Assembly: GCF_026341125.1 (NCBI RefSeq)
Contig: NZ_JAPEOR010000002.1
Coordinates: 2,430,501 to 2,494,500, forward strand
Direction of reading: 5' to 3'
Origin: Streptomyces sp. NBC_01142
GTDB taxonomy: Bacteria; Actinomycetota; Actinomycetes; Streptomycetales; Streptomycetaceae
DNA length: 64,000 bases
Shown here piece after piece: positions 41,175 through 48,742 of this stretch. Position 1 is the stretch's first letter. The number at the start of each line of letters is the position of its first letter. Under the pieces are notes generated by a model. It was not told where the DNA came from and made no database searches. It saw only the letters and a program-made list of their open reading frames with translations. A program made the translations under genes and the position numbers.

Positions 41175-41416
41175 GAAGGGATGACTTCAGGGTCTCGTTC
41201 CAACGGGCACACGAGCCGCCGACAACCGTGACCCAGATCGGCGCGAGTCAGACCGCGACACAAATGGCAGGGCTTTTCGCATCTGCGGCACAGGGCAGGC
41301 GGGTAGCCGTCTCGCGGGCAGCCCTCGCAAGAACGGATGCAGCACACATGAGGCCGGGAAACCCCGTGAACACGTGAGAACTGCGGAGGAATGTTTTCGC
41401 AAGCCAAGCAGCCCAA
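41171..41416 (-). CDS. Possible Cys-rich small protein
   Basis: 81 residues with 11 Cys (VCCIRSCEGCPRDGYPP, ALCRRCEKPCHLCRGLTRAD, HGCRRLVCP). The CxxC spacing suggests zinc binding. Its stop overlaps that of the convergent membrane protein by 4 nt. Codon bias is only moderate, so this could be chance. Confidence 0.35.
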   Translation of the reverse strand: MGCLACENIPPQFSRVHGVSRPHVCCIRSCEGCPRDGYPPALCRRCEKPCHLCRGLTRADLGHGCRRLVCPLERDPEVIPS

Positions 41417-41456
41417 CCCCGACGTTCCCGCAGGTCAAAGCCCTACCCAAGGAAAA

Positions 41457-41500
41457 CTCCTCAAGCGGGTGTCACAGGTTCGAATCCTGCCGGAGGCACC
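41457..41500 (+). repeat. att core copy 4 (40 of 44 identical)
   Basis: CTCCTCAAGCGGGTGTCACA, then the T loop, then GGAGGCACC. Differences from copy 1 are A to C in the anticodon-loop remnant, G to A in the T stem, G to A in the acceptor, and the final base. Its acceptor CGGAGGC pairs better with the 5' half of the standing tRNA (GCCTTCG) than the present 3' half does, so it may be the displaced native end. Confidence 0.8.
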
Positions 41501-41504
41501 AGCG

Positions 41505-41540
41505 CAAAGACCCCGGACCGATCATGGTCCGAGGTCTTTG
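41505..41540 (+). terminator. Terminator after att copy 4
   Basis: CAAAGACCCCGGACC (41505-41519), GATCAT, GGTCCGAGGTCTTTG (41526-41540); 14 of 15 paired. It has the form of a tRNA-gene terminator, supporting copy 4 as a displaced tRNA end. Confidence 0.75.
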
Positions 41541-41589
41541 ACATCCATATCTGACATCAACGGCAGCGGTCACTCACGGCCGGGCCGCC

Positions 41590-41802
41590 TCTTGAGAAAC
41601 CGGTGGCCCAGGCCACGGAGTCTCCGTCGGCACCGCACACCTCGCCTTCACCCAGCGGAAGACCGACAGCCTGATCGAGGTCAGCCGGGGCCGCCGTGCC
41701 GTCGTCCGCCAGCTGTAGGAGAAGACACACGATGCCGGCCGCAATGCGTCCGGCGGACAGGCGCCGGCCGACCATCTGCTGAAGCTGGCGCAGGGCGAGC
41801 AC
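41590..41802 (+). pseudogene. Gene fragment with an internal stop
   Basis: The plus frame HLAFTQRKTDSLIEVSRGRR, then AVVRQL, has strong GC third positions. It meets TAG at 41716-41718 and continues as EKTHDAGRNASGGQAPADHL to TGA at 41800. A CAG-to-TAG change would explain the break. I do not recognise the family and no start is visible. Confidence 0.4.
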
Positions 41803-41820
41803 TGACCTGCGAACACGAAA

Positions 41821-41844
41821 GGGGCGGGCCCGAGGGCCCGCCCC
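41821..41844. terminator. Terminator after the secreted-protein gene
   Basis: GGGGCGGGCCC (41821-41831), GA, GGGCCCGCCCC (41834-41844), flanked by AAA and TT. It sits 18 nt past the stop of the minus-strand gene. Confidence 0.75.
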
Positions 41845-41862
41845 TTCGCCGTCTTCTGACGG

Positions 41863-42261
41863 TCAGGCCTTGGCGTACTCCCAGCCGCCGCAGCTGTACG
41901 GGGTGCCGTTGGACGTGTCCTGCAGGCAGGCGCGGATCTGCAGGGTGGTGCCCTCCGCGAAGGACAGGTCCCACTTCCCGACGGTCCCGAAGCCGCCGCC
42001 GTGGTAGTACGAGTGGACGGCGGAGCTTGAGTTGTAGCGCCACTGGGCGACAACGCCGTGGCCGTCACTCTTGATGTCGAGGGCGTAGAGGATCTCGCCG
42101 TCCTGGGCAAACTCGGTCTTCGCGCTCGGCGAGGAGAGGGCGTTGTAGGCGTTGTAGACGTAGCCGGCGGCCTGTGCCGGGGCAGTACCCAGGACGAGCG
42201 CCGACGCGGAGGCCGCGGCTAGCCCAAGGACGGTCGTCAGACGACGGTAGGGCGTTCGCAA
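41863..42261 (-). CDS. Small secreted protein of unknown function
   Basis: About 132 residues. A signal peptide (RRLTTVLGLAAASASALVLG, cleavage after AQA near residue 32) is followed by a compact domain (YVYNAYNALSSPSAKTEFAQ, GVVAQWRYNSSSAVHSYYHG, LQIRACLQDTSNGTPYSCGG). It has one Cys pair, suggesting a disulfide. TTG 42261 has AGAGAGGA 9 nt upstream; the longer frame begins at TTG 42285 without one. It is probably exported to the medium or wall. Confidence 0.7.
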   Translation of the reverse strand: MRTPYRRLTTVLGLAAASASALVLGTAPAQAAGYVYNAYNALSSPSAKTEFAQDGEILYALDIKSDGHGVVAQWRYNSSSAVHSYYHGGGFGTVGKWDLSFAEGTTLQIRACLQDTSNGTPYSCGGWEYAKA

Positions 42262-42448
42262 GGCAGCGTTCCTCTCTTCGAACAACCGATCGCGCCTGAA
42301 CTTACCTGAGTGAAAGGGGAGTTGATCGAGAGTTTCCGTGTCCGACGGGGCGCCAGGAGACGAGCGGGGCCGTCAGAATCCGGAACACGACCCTGCTGGG
42401 TGTAACGGTCGGCGGTGGGGTTGGGTCCGCTACCGCACACCGCATGTG

Positions 42449-42874
42449 TCAGGAGATGGGAGTTCGTGGATCGTCGATGTCAACTGTGATCTCGAACCCC
42501 GAGGTTGAGCTGAAGGTAGCGACGTTGTTGGACAGCTGGATCCGATCAAAGGGATTGGCTTCCATGAAGAAGATCGCCCAAATTAGCGCACGATCAGCAG
42601 TCAAACGTGCGATGAACCCATCTGACCCGTACGAACCCTCGCCGCCCCACAGTAGCCCCTTGCTCCCCAGGTCTACTGCGGCAAGCCCATCAACCGAAGA
42701 TGTCCAAGACGGATCACCTTCCAGCGTCTCATCCAGGTCGAAGGGGGCGAGCACCCTAAAACCGCTCGGCACGTCGGGGTCGAGGGCGACATCACAGGAG
42801 TGCCCGTCGGTGAAGTGGAGTGCATCTCTGATGGGAAGCTCAAAGTCTTCCCATAGGCGTTCGATCGCGGTCAT
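42449..42874 (-). CDS. Putative immunity protein next to an Rhs toxin tip
   Basis: 141 residues, acidic, with lower GC at third positions than the flanking genes. DVPSGFRVLAPFDLDETLEG and LTADRALIWAIFFMEANPFD suggest an alpha/beta immunity fold, but I cannot name the Imm family. The ATG overlaps the stop of the toxin fragment by ATGA, the usual toxin-immunity arrangement. It remains intact although the toxin gene is truncated. Confidence 0.6.
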   Translation of the reverse strand: MTAIERLWEDFELPIRDALHFTDGHSCDVALDPDVPSGFRVLAPFDLDETLEGDPSWTSSVDGLAAVDLGSKGLLWGGEGSYGSDGFIARLTADRALIWAIFFMEANPFDRIQLSNNVATFSSTSGFEITVDIDDPRTPIS

Positions 42875-43095
42875 TTCTTCTCACATGTCCCGTTGCGCAC
42901 GTGCTGCGGCCTCTCCTGGAGTCCCGTCGGGGGGACTGGCTCACCTAGTTCATTTCTGTTCCGCGCGCGCATCTTCTCCACGTAGTCGTTCGGGGACACT
43001 GTGCGTTGGGAGAAGTTCAGATCGTCGGGATTGACCCATTCTGGTCCATCCTCCCCAGCAAGCCCCAGATGGTCAGTCCAGGTGTGGGGGTTACG
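42871..43095 (-). pseudogene. Orphan C-terminal tip of an Rhs-type polymorphic toxin
   Basis: The minus frame reads RNPHTWTDHLGLAGEDGPEW, VNPDDLNFSQRTVSPNDYVE, then a polar tail ending NGTCEKK. NP-x-x-W-x-D-x-LGL is the boundary where Rhs/YD-repeat cores end and the toxin begins; here Pro is replaced by His. Upstream of about 43095 no Rhs core remains; the sequence runs into the terminator of the next gene. The TGA overlaps the immunity-like start. It could be a silent cassette or a deletion remnant. Confidence 0.7.
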
Positions 43096-43140
43096 AACGC
43101 AGAGGGGCGCACCGCATCGCGAGGACCTGGGAGAACGACG

Positions 43141-43170
43141 ACGCCGGAGTGCCGTTCGGCACCCCGGCGT
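43141..43170. terminator. Terminator after the TerD-related gene
   Basis: ACGCCGGAGTGCCG (43141-43154) pairs with CGGCACCCCGGCGT (43157-43170) with one G-U pair and a minimal loop. It is 90 nt past the stop at 43261 on the minus strand. Confidence 0.65.
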
Positions 43171-43260
43171 GACGTCAAGGGCAAGGAAAGCGGAGGGACT
43201 AGTTCAAGGAGGATGAGAAGGAAGTCCCGTCCATGGCCTCGCCGGGACCAACGCTAGCAG

Positions 43261-45432
43261 TCAGCCGGGGATCAGGGCACGCAGATTTTCCGGGGTGACG
43301 ATCAGGGAGTCCGGATGCAGTCCGTCCGGGCGTTCCAGGCCGATGTAGGTGACGGGGCCGTCCGGGACCGTCGTGCCGTCCCACAGCGTGGTGGCCGTGG
43401 CGCGGTCGGCCATCAGGCCGGTGAGGTACCGGACCGTGAGGTAGTCGCGCTCAACGATTCCGCGCAACAGCGTGGCGACCGACACCCGGTTCTCCTCGAC
43501 CCGGTTGGCGTTCGGGTTGCCCTGGAGGTAGAGGTGGAGCCACTTGGCGCGCCAGCGGCCGTCGCTCCCGCGCAGGAACACCAACGGCAGCGCGACCCTG
43601 CCCGGCCCGCGCAGCTCCGACTTCATGCGCACGGTGCGCGCCTCGAAGGGGCGGCCCCGCTGCTCGGCATCGCGGAGCATGAAGCCGAAGAACGACTCCT
43701 CTACCGCTTCGAAGCCCTCCCCCGAGAAGACATTGACCTGCGGGACGATGAAGGTGCCGCGCACGGCGTTCAGGCGCAGGTCGATGAACTCCGAGGCGCC
43801 GTCGGGTGCCTCCGTGATGTCGCCGGAGTGCTCACCCTCGACCTCGGTGAGGGCGGTGTACGAAAGCCAGCAGACGGTCTCGTACTCGGCGTCGAGCATC
43901 AGCGCCGACAGGTCGTAGTCGGTGTCGTGGCTCTTCTGCTTCCAGTAGACGAAGAAGCGCAGCAAGTCACCCTCGACGGGGGAGAAAGAGCCGCGGGGCA
44001 GCACGCCGAAGCCGGCAGCCGTCGCCTTGCCGCTGAGCGGGAGCGCGACATCGAGGATGTCGGGGTCGATGAGCAGGTGCCCCGGCTCCGGGAGGCGGCC
44101 GCGTATCTCGGCGTCCAGGACGTCGATGAGCCGCTTGCGCTCGGGCGGCAGCACGAGGGGACGGTTGTCGGCGGTGACCCAGGCGCCGCCGCGACGGTTG
44201 ACAAAGACGCGGCGCTCGCCTGTCTCCTGGGCGCGGTTGTGCAGATGCTCGCGCACCGACAGCAGTACCCGGCCGGAGACCTGCGGGGCGACCTGCTCTG
44301 CGGCGGCTACGACAGCATCGCGCTCGTCCTGGGTCAGGCACGCGCGCAGCAGGCGGTCCAGGGAGCGGAACAGTTTGCCCGGGGCGGCCGTCAGCAACCG
44401 CGCCGCCCCGGTGACGTCGTTCATGCCGAGCAGTTCCTCGATGCGGCTCTCGAAGGACCGGGCCTCCTTCTCGCCCCGGGCGACGGCGAACACGTCGGCG
44501 GCGTGCGGCCAGCGCGGGTACTCGTGCGGGTGGAGGCGCTCACCGAGGCGCTTGAACGCCTCGCGGTGCGCGGTGACATCGGCGAGCTTGGCAGGCGCGG
44601 CCGCGACCACCGCGTCGAGGCCGGCGAGCAGAGCGCGGCGGACCGGTCGGGGCATCGACCGGAAACGGGTCGGTTCCACAAGGGCCGCGTCGCCGTCCGA
44701 GAGTGCGCAGGCCAGGCGGAGTACGTCGGTGACGGTGTCCAGAAGGAGGTCCCGGCCGGCATGCAGGCGGGCGGCGTTGATGACGGCGCGGTTCTCCCGT
44801 ACCGGGATCGCCTCGGGCTGAAGGCTGTCGACGCAGTGCTCGGCGAGCGAGCGAAGGTCGCGCAGGTTCTCTTCGCCGAGCGGAGTGGTACTGCCCGCCA
44901 GGGCCAGGTACAGCGCGGTGACCTCGTCGTCCGGGGAACCGCCCAGGTGCACGACCGTCGTGCGGTCGCCCGCGGCGGCGATCAGCTCATCGTGAGCGGC
45001 CAGCATCTCGGCGTACGTGTGCTGGTAGTTGCCGTACGACGGGAGGGTCAGCAGGTCGACCACACCAGTGCGGAGCTGGGCGAGTGTGCCGTCGCGCGAG
45101 GCGTCGTCGGCGAGCGCCTCGGCGATGCACCGCATCCAGAAGTCGAACGTGTCCGGCACGTTGGCCGGGAAGTCGACGAAGTAGACGTTGTGCTGGACAT
45201 GGTCGCCGACCATCTCGCGGACGGTGTCCAGCGTGCGCGCGGCGGTGTCGACGACCGTTTCCTCGGACAGTTCCGACAGACGCTCCAGCAGGGCCGCCGA
45301 GAGCTTGAAGCCCACGGACATCAGCGCGGCGTCGAACTGCCGCGCTGCGACGCTGCCCTGCCCGGCAGGTCCGGAGGGGGCAGGGAGGCGGTGGGTGTGC
45401 CGGATGACCAGGGGTTCGAGAGGGTGGGCCAT
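43261..45432 (-). CDS. TerD-domain-related large stress protein
   Basis: 723 residues. The N-terminal 480 residues are helical and unlike common families. The C-terminal third has a TerD/calcium-binding beta-sandwich look: RFFVYWKQKSHDTDYDLSAL, HSGDITEAPDGASEFIDLRL and VPQVNVFSGEGFEAVEESFF. TerD proteins are linked to tellurite, phage and oxidative stress. ATG 45432 (MAHPLEPLVIRHTH) is chosen over GTG-type starts upstream. It lies at the right side of the island, between att copies 4 and 5. Confidence 0.78.
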   Translation of the reverse strand: MAHPLEPLVIRHTHRLPAPSGPAGQGSVAARQFDAALMSVGFKLSAALLERLSELSEETVVDTAARTLDTVREMVGDHVQHNVYFVDFPANVPDTFDFWMRCIAEALADDASRDGTLAQLRTGVVDLLTLPSYGNYQHTYAEMLAAHDELIAAAGDRTTVVHLGGSPDDEVTALYLALAGSTTPLGEENLRDLRSLAEHCVDSLQPEAIPVRENRAVINAARLHAGRDLLLDTVTDVLRLACALSDGDAALVEPTRFRSMPRPVRRALLAGLDAVVAAAPAKLADVTAHREAFKRLGERLHPHEYPRWPHAADVFAVARGEKEARSFESRIEELLGMNDVTGAARLLTAAPGKLFRSLDRLLRACLTQDERDAVVAAAEQVAPQVSGRVLLSVREHLHNRAQETGERRVFVNRRGGAWVTADNRPLVLPPERKRLIDVLDAEIRGRLPEPGHLLIDPDILDVALPLSGKATAAGFGVLPRGSFSPVEGDLLRFFVYWKQKSHDTDYDLSALMLDAEYETVCWLSYTALTEVEGEHSGDITEAPDGASEFIDLRLNAVRGTFIVPQVNVFSGEGFEAVEESFFGFMLRDAEQRGRPFEARTVRMKSELRGPGRVALPLVFLRGSDGRWRAKWLHLYLQGNPNANRVEENRVSVATLLRGIVERDYLTVRYLTGLMADRATATTLWDGTTVPDGPVTYIGLERPDGLHPDSLIVTPENLRALIPG

Positions 45433-45532
45433 CCGGGCATGATCCCAGAACCGCGCGAGACGAAGCATTCGAGTTTTCGAACGCGGTGCGCACCAGCCGG
45501 TACTTGTCAGACCGCCTGATTAATCTGGCGTC

Positions 45533-45802
45533 ATGGATGAGCGATGCATACACGACTTAGTCGTCCAACAGTGCGTGGACTGCGCTCCTCCCCCCGAGGG
45601 CTTGGTCAAATTCGTCTACATCACGGCCGGGGGCGGGGTCTTCCATCGTTCTTCGGCCTGTAAGGCCCTCGCGGAAGGGCAGGAGTACGCCCTGGGTCTG
45701 GGCATGGAAACTCACCCTCGGCGTCGTGTCGTGCTGGCCGAAGCCACGGCGGAGGGACGGGGCGCTTGTGCCTACTGCTTCTGGGACTACCAGCCCGCAT
45801 GA
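45533..45802 (+). CDS. Small Cys-containing protein
   Basis: 89 residues. CIHDLVVQQCVDC at the start (C-x8-C-x2-C), then VYITAGGGVFHRSSACKALA and GRGACAYCFWDYQPA (CxxC) at the end. The pattern of Cys and one His suggests a metal site joining both ends. Similar small proteins occur in many Streptomyces genomes without known role. It is divergent from the TerD-related gene. Confidence 0.7.
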   Translation: MDERCIHDLVVQQCVDCAPPPEGLVKFVYITAGGGVFHRSSACKALAEGQEYALGLGMETHPRRRVVLAEATAEGRGACAYCFWDYQPA

Positions 45803-45952
45803 GGAGCGAGGGCTGAGGTTCGGATCAGTCGGACCGACATCCGGCGCTGACATCAACGACTGTGAGCAGCGGCGGCCCCAGGCACGCAACGGCACCTGTC
45901 GGACCGCCCGACAGGGCCCGCCACCCCGGTCCTGTTCGGCGCCTGGACCGAA

Positions 45953-45980
45953 CTCCTGAAGCAGGTGTCCGCAGGTCCGA
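45953..45980 (+). repeat. att core copy 5 (decayed)
   Basis: CTCCTGAAGCAGGTGTCCGC, then AGGTCCGA, matches the first 27 nt of the core with three substitutions and a one-base insertion. GACATCAACG at 45848 recurs at 41545 and, as CACATCAACG, at 40652, each about 90-105 bp from an att copy. It is taken as the oldest scar and the right edge of the island. Confidence 0.55.
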
Positions 45981-46019
45981 CCATCCGACGATGTCAGTGG
46001 GGGCGGTTAGCCTGCGCAG

Positions 46020-46550
46020 ATGATCGAGACGACTGGTAGTGACCGCCGCTTTCCGCCTGCCCTGGCCGATGTGGCCCGAGCGGAATTCGACTACGGCGAC
46101 GAGGGTGAGGGCGTCGACTTCGAGCCGTACAACGTCTTCGACTCCGCCGAGGAGACCACCGATTGGTTGCGCCACTGGACCGGCAACCACGAGCTCGACG
46201 GCGGCGCCTACCGGGTCTTCGGGCAGGACGGCACCGGCGGTCTCGCCGCCATCTGGTGCGCGCGGCCGGGGCGGCCCCTGGCCGAGCAGCCCGTGGTGTT
46301 CATGGGCTCGGAGGGCGAGCGCGGCGTGGTGGCCGGGAATCTGTCCGACTTCCTGTGGGTGCTGGCCGACGGCTTCGGGCCAATGGAAGCCGCCCTGTAC
46401 GAGGACCGTGAGGCGCGCCCGGACGCGGCCATGGCCGAGCTGGCCGAGCTGCACGCGATCACCCCGCGCCGGCCCGCCCGGGAGATCATCACCGAGGCCC
46501 AGGCCGAGTTCGTGACCTTCTCCGAGGACCTCGACGAACTCTGCCGCTGA
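46020..46550 (+). CDS. SUKH/SMI1-KNR4-like protein
   Basis: 176 residues. FEPYNVFDSAEETTDWLRHW, YRVFGQDGTGGLAAIWCARP and QPVVFMGSEGERGVVAGNLS with DFLWVLADGFGP match the SUKH fold used by many bacterial immunity proteins and by Smi1/Knr4. No toxin gene adjoins it. The ATG at 46020 directly follows the last att scar. A role as an orphan immunity factor is possible but not shown. Confidence 0.72.
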   Translation: MIETTGSDRRFPPALADVARAEFDYGDEGEGVDFEPYNVFDSAEETTDWLRHWTGNHELDGGAYRVFGQDGTGGLAAIWCARPGRPLAEQPVVFMGSEGERGVVAGNLSDFLWVLADGFGPMEAALYEDREARPDAAMAELAELHAITPRRPAREIITEAQAEFVTFSEDLDELCR

Positions 46551-46692
46551 GGCAGTTCAGGTTGGCTGAGCCCGGGTCTGTCCTGTCACGTACTCGCGCA
46601 TCTCCGCCTACCTGGCCCCTCCGGCGCTCAAGACCTGTGCCGTTCGCCCTTGATGACCACCCGCTGTCAGTGGTGCGTGTCAGTCTTGGTTC

Positions 46693-47190
46693 ATGAAGAC
46701 TCCAGACGGAAGGCCCATCCCGCCCTTCGAGGCCGACGAGCGCACCATGCTCGAGAGTTGGCTCACGTTCCACCGCGCGACGCTGGCGCTCAAGTGCGAA
46801 GGGGTGGAGGGGGACGGAATTCGGCAGGCGTCGGTCGAGCCGTCGAGCATGACGTTACTCGGACTGGTGCAGCACATGGCCGAGGTCGAACGGAACTGGT
46901 TCCAGCGGGTGTTCTCCGGTCTCGACGTCCCTTCTGTGTACGAGGGGAACAAAAGCGGGTTCGCTCTGGCGCCGGAGCGAGACCTGGACGAGGCGCTCGC
47001 GGTGTGGCGGGCCGAGATCGCACGGGGCGAGGCGATATGCGCCGACCGGTCCCTCGACGACACCGGCACCCTCTGGAAGCAGCCGGTCAGCCTGCGCTGG
47101 ATCTACGTCCATCTGATCGAGGAGTACGCGCGGCACAACGGGCACGCCGACCTGATCCGCGAGCGGCTCGACGGCAAGACGGGCGCCTGA
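46693..47190 (+). CDS. DinB family (DUF664) protein
   Basis: 165 residues forming a four-helix bundle: [40 protein letters not shown] and [20 protein letters not shown] supply the three expected His ligands of the DinB/YfiT metal site. Members include bacillithiol or mycothiol S-transferases. An actinobacterial member may use mycothiol, but the substrate is unknown. Confidence 0.88.
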   Translation: MKTPDGRPIPPFEADERTMLESWLTFHRATLALKCEGVEGDGIRQASVEPSSMTLLGLVQHMAEVERNWFQRVFSGLDVPSVYEGNKSGFALAPERDLDEALAVWRAEIARGEAICADRSLDDTGTLWKQPVSLRWIYVHLIEEYARHNGHADLIRERLDGKTGA

Positions 47191-47257
47191 GGGGCAGACA
47201 GGAGGGCGTTCGGCCGATTCGGGGTCGCGGAGAGCTGTTCCGGCCTAGGGTCTGCGC

Positions 47258-47542
47258 ATGAGTCAGTACGCCACAGCGATACAGGACGCATCACAGGAAC
47301 AGAACCGCTTCGGCCCCAGCGGGCACGACATTCGCCAGCCCATCCGCGTGCACGCGGTGAGGTGGCCCCTTCCCGATGGCGAGGAGTGGGAAGAGGCCCG
47401 GACGATGTGCGGCCGTACGACGGCGGGGATGGAGAGGGCGGCGCACACCGCCCCCGACACCACCACCTGGCATGCGCCCCGGTGGGACCGGCTGGAGTGC
47501 GCCACCTGCAACGAAGCCGTGCAGGCGGCCGTCGGCAGCTGA
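47258..47542 (+). CDS. Small hypothetical protein
   Basis: 94 residues. VHAVRWPLPDGEEWEEARTM then CGRTT and a final WDRLECATCNEAVQAAVG carry a possible single CxxC plus one distant Cys. The ATG has TAGGGT-CTGCGC upstream and GC third-position bias is clear. No family is recognised. Confidence 0.6.
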   Translation: MSQYATAIQDASQEQNRFGPSGHDIRQPIRVHAVRWPLPDGEEWEEARTMCGRTTAGMERAAHTAPDTTTWHAPRWDRLECATCNEAVQAAVGS

Positions 47543-47568
47543 CGCCGGACGGACGGGTCGGACCGTAC

Positions 47569-47637
47569 GGATCAAGCAGTCGGATCAGGCGGATCAGGCG
47601 GATCAGGATCGGGATCGGGCGGATCGGGATCGGGCTG
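47569..47637. repeat. GGATCRGG-type short tandem repeats
   Basis: About seven imperfect copies of 6- and 9-bp units (CGGATCAGG, GGATCGG) between the convergent genes ending at 47542 and 47656. Confidence 0.6.
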
Positions 47638-47655
47638 CGGGCCCGAACCGACCTG

Positions 47656-48633
47656 TCAGGCCCGGCATTCCGCTCTCATCTGGGCCGCCGCGTGGTGCGC
47701 ACCCTCGCGGCCGTCGTTCCCGTCCTGGCCGCCCCGGTCGACCAGCTGCACCGCCAGCTGCTGGTCGACGACCGGGACCTTCTCGACGATCTGGCCGCTG
47801 CCGCGCAACGTGGTCTGATCGATCTGGAAGGACTTGATCGCACTGTCCTCGTCGTCGGGGTCTGCCAGGACGTTGTACGTCGTCGGCTGCCCCGCCACAT
47901 CGTCGTCGCGGTCGCTCTCCGGGATGGTGACGGCTATCGCACAGCTCGTGTATCCGCTGCCCACGTACCAGGACCACGTCGCCGTGCCGCCGGCGTCCTT
48001 GGTCGAACTGCCCGACATGGGGATCGCGGTGAAGCTGCCGTCGCAGCCGTCGCCACGGTGCCCGCCGGAGTCCACGGTGTACCAGCCGTCGTCGCCGTCG
48101 TTGAAGCGGCCGCCTTCGAGGTAGCGGCCGCCGCCGGTGCAGCCGGGCCCCGCCCAGGCGGAGTACGAGGGCCCGTTGGCGTTCTGCGGGGGCTTTTGGC
48201 GCTTCTGCGGGGGCTTCCGGCTCGGCGTCGGCAGGGGTGAGCGGGAGGGGGACGCGGAGTCGCCGGGCAGCGCCGTGGGTTCGATCCGCCGCGGGGGGCC
48301 TCCCAGGTCGCCCGGAGCCCCGGAGTCGCCGTCGGACGCATCCGCGCCGGCCGGATCCGCGTCGTCCCCGTAGAGAGTCACCGTCGAGACGACCACGGCG
48401 AGCGCGGTCAGCACAACTGCTCCGGCCAGCAGGGTCTTTCCGGTACGGGAGAACAGAGAGACGCGCCCGGCCAGGGTCCCCCCGGCCACCCGCGCCCCGC
48501 CCCGCGTGCTCTCACCCGCGCCGGCCGCGGACGCTGAGCCGGACGAGTAGGCAGAGCCGACTGCCCCGCATTCCGGGCATCTCGCCCCGGGGAACACGCC
48601 GTCACCATTGCCGCCGCATTGTTCGCATGCCAT
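47656..48633 (-). CDS. Zinc-ribbon membrane-anchored protein with Cys-rich extracellular domain
   Basis: 325 residues. An N-terminal zinc ribbon (CEQCGGNGDGVFPGARCPEC, residues 3-22) is followed by a Gly/Ser linker, a TM segment (about 67-88, LLAGAVVLTALAVVVSTVTL) and a Pro/Ser-rich stalk (about 120-155). The extracellular domain has four Cys (GPGCTGGGRYLEGGRFNDGD, GDGCDGSF, YTSCAIAV). The cytoplasmic ribbon with an outside sensor-like domain suggests a surface protein. No catalytic motif is seen. Streptomyces has several such adhesin-like proteins of unknown role. Confidence 0.72.
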   Translation of the reverse strand: MACEQCGGNGDGVFPGARCPECGAVGSAYSSGSASAAGAGESTRGGARVAGGTLAGRVSLFSRTGKTLLAGAVVLTALAVVVSTVTLYGDDADPAGADASDGDSGAPGDLGGPPRRIEPTALPGDSASPSRSPLPTPSRKPPQKRQKPPQNANGPSYSAWAGPGCTGGGRYLEGGRFNDGDDGWYTVDSGGHRGDGCDGSFTAIPMSGSSTKDAGGTATWSWYVGSGYTSCAIAVTIPESDRDDDVAGQPTTYNVLADPDDEDSAIKSFQIDQTTLRGSGQIVEKVPVVDQQLAVQLVDRGGQDGNDGREGAHHAAAQMRAECRA

Positions 48634-48742
48634 GTCGCACCTGAACCGTTAGACCAACTGCCCGGTATGCCAAGGGAGTCCACTATGCATCAGCGGGCAG
48701 GGCGGAGGTAGGTGTTAACGCAGGTAACGGGGTCAGCGGAGT

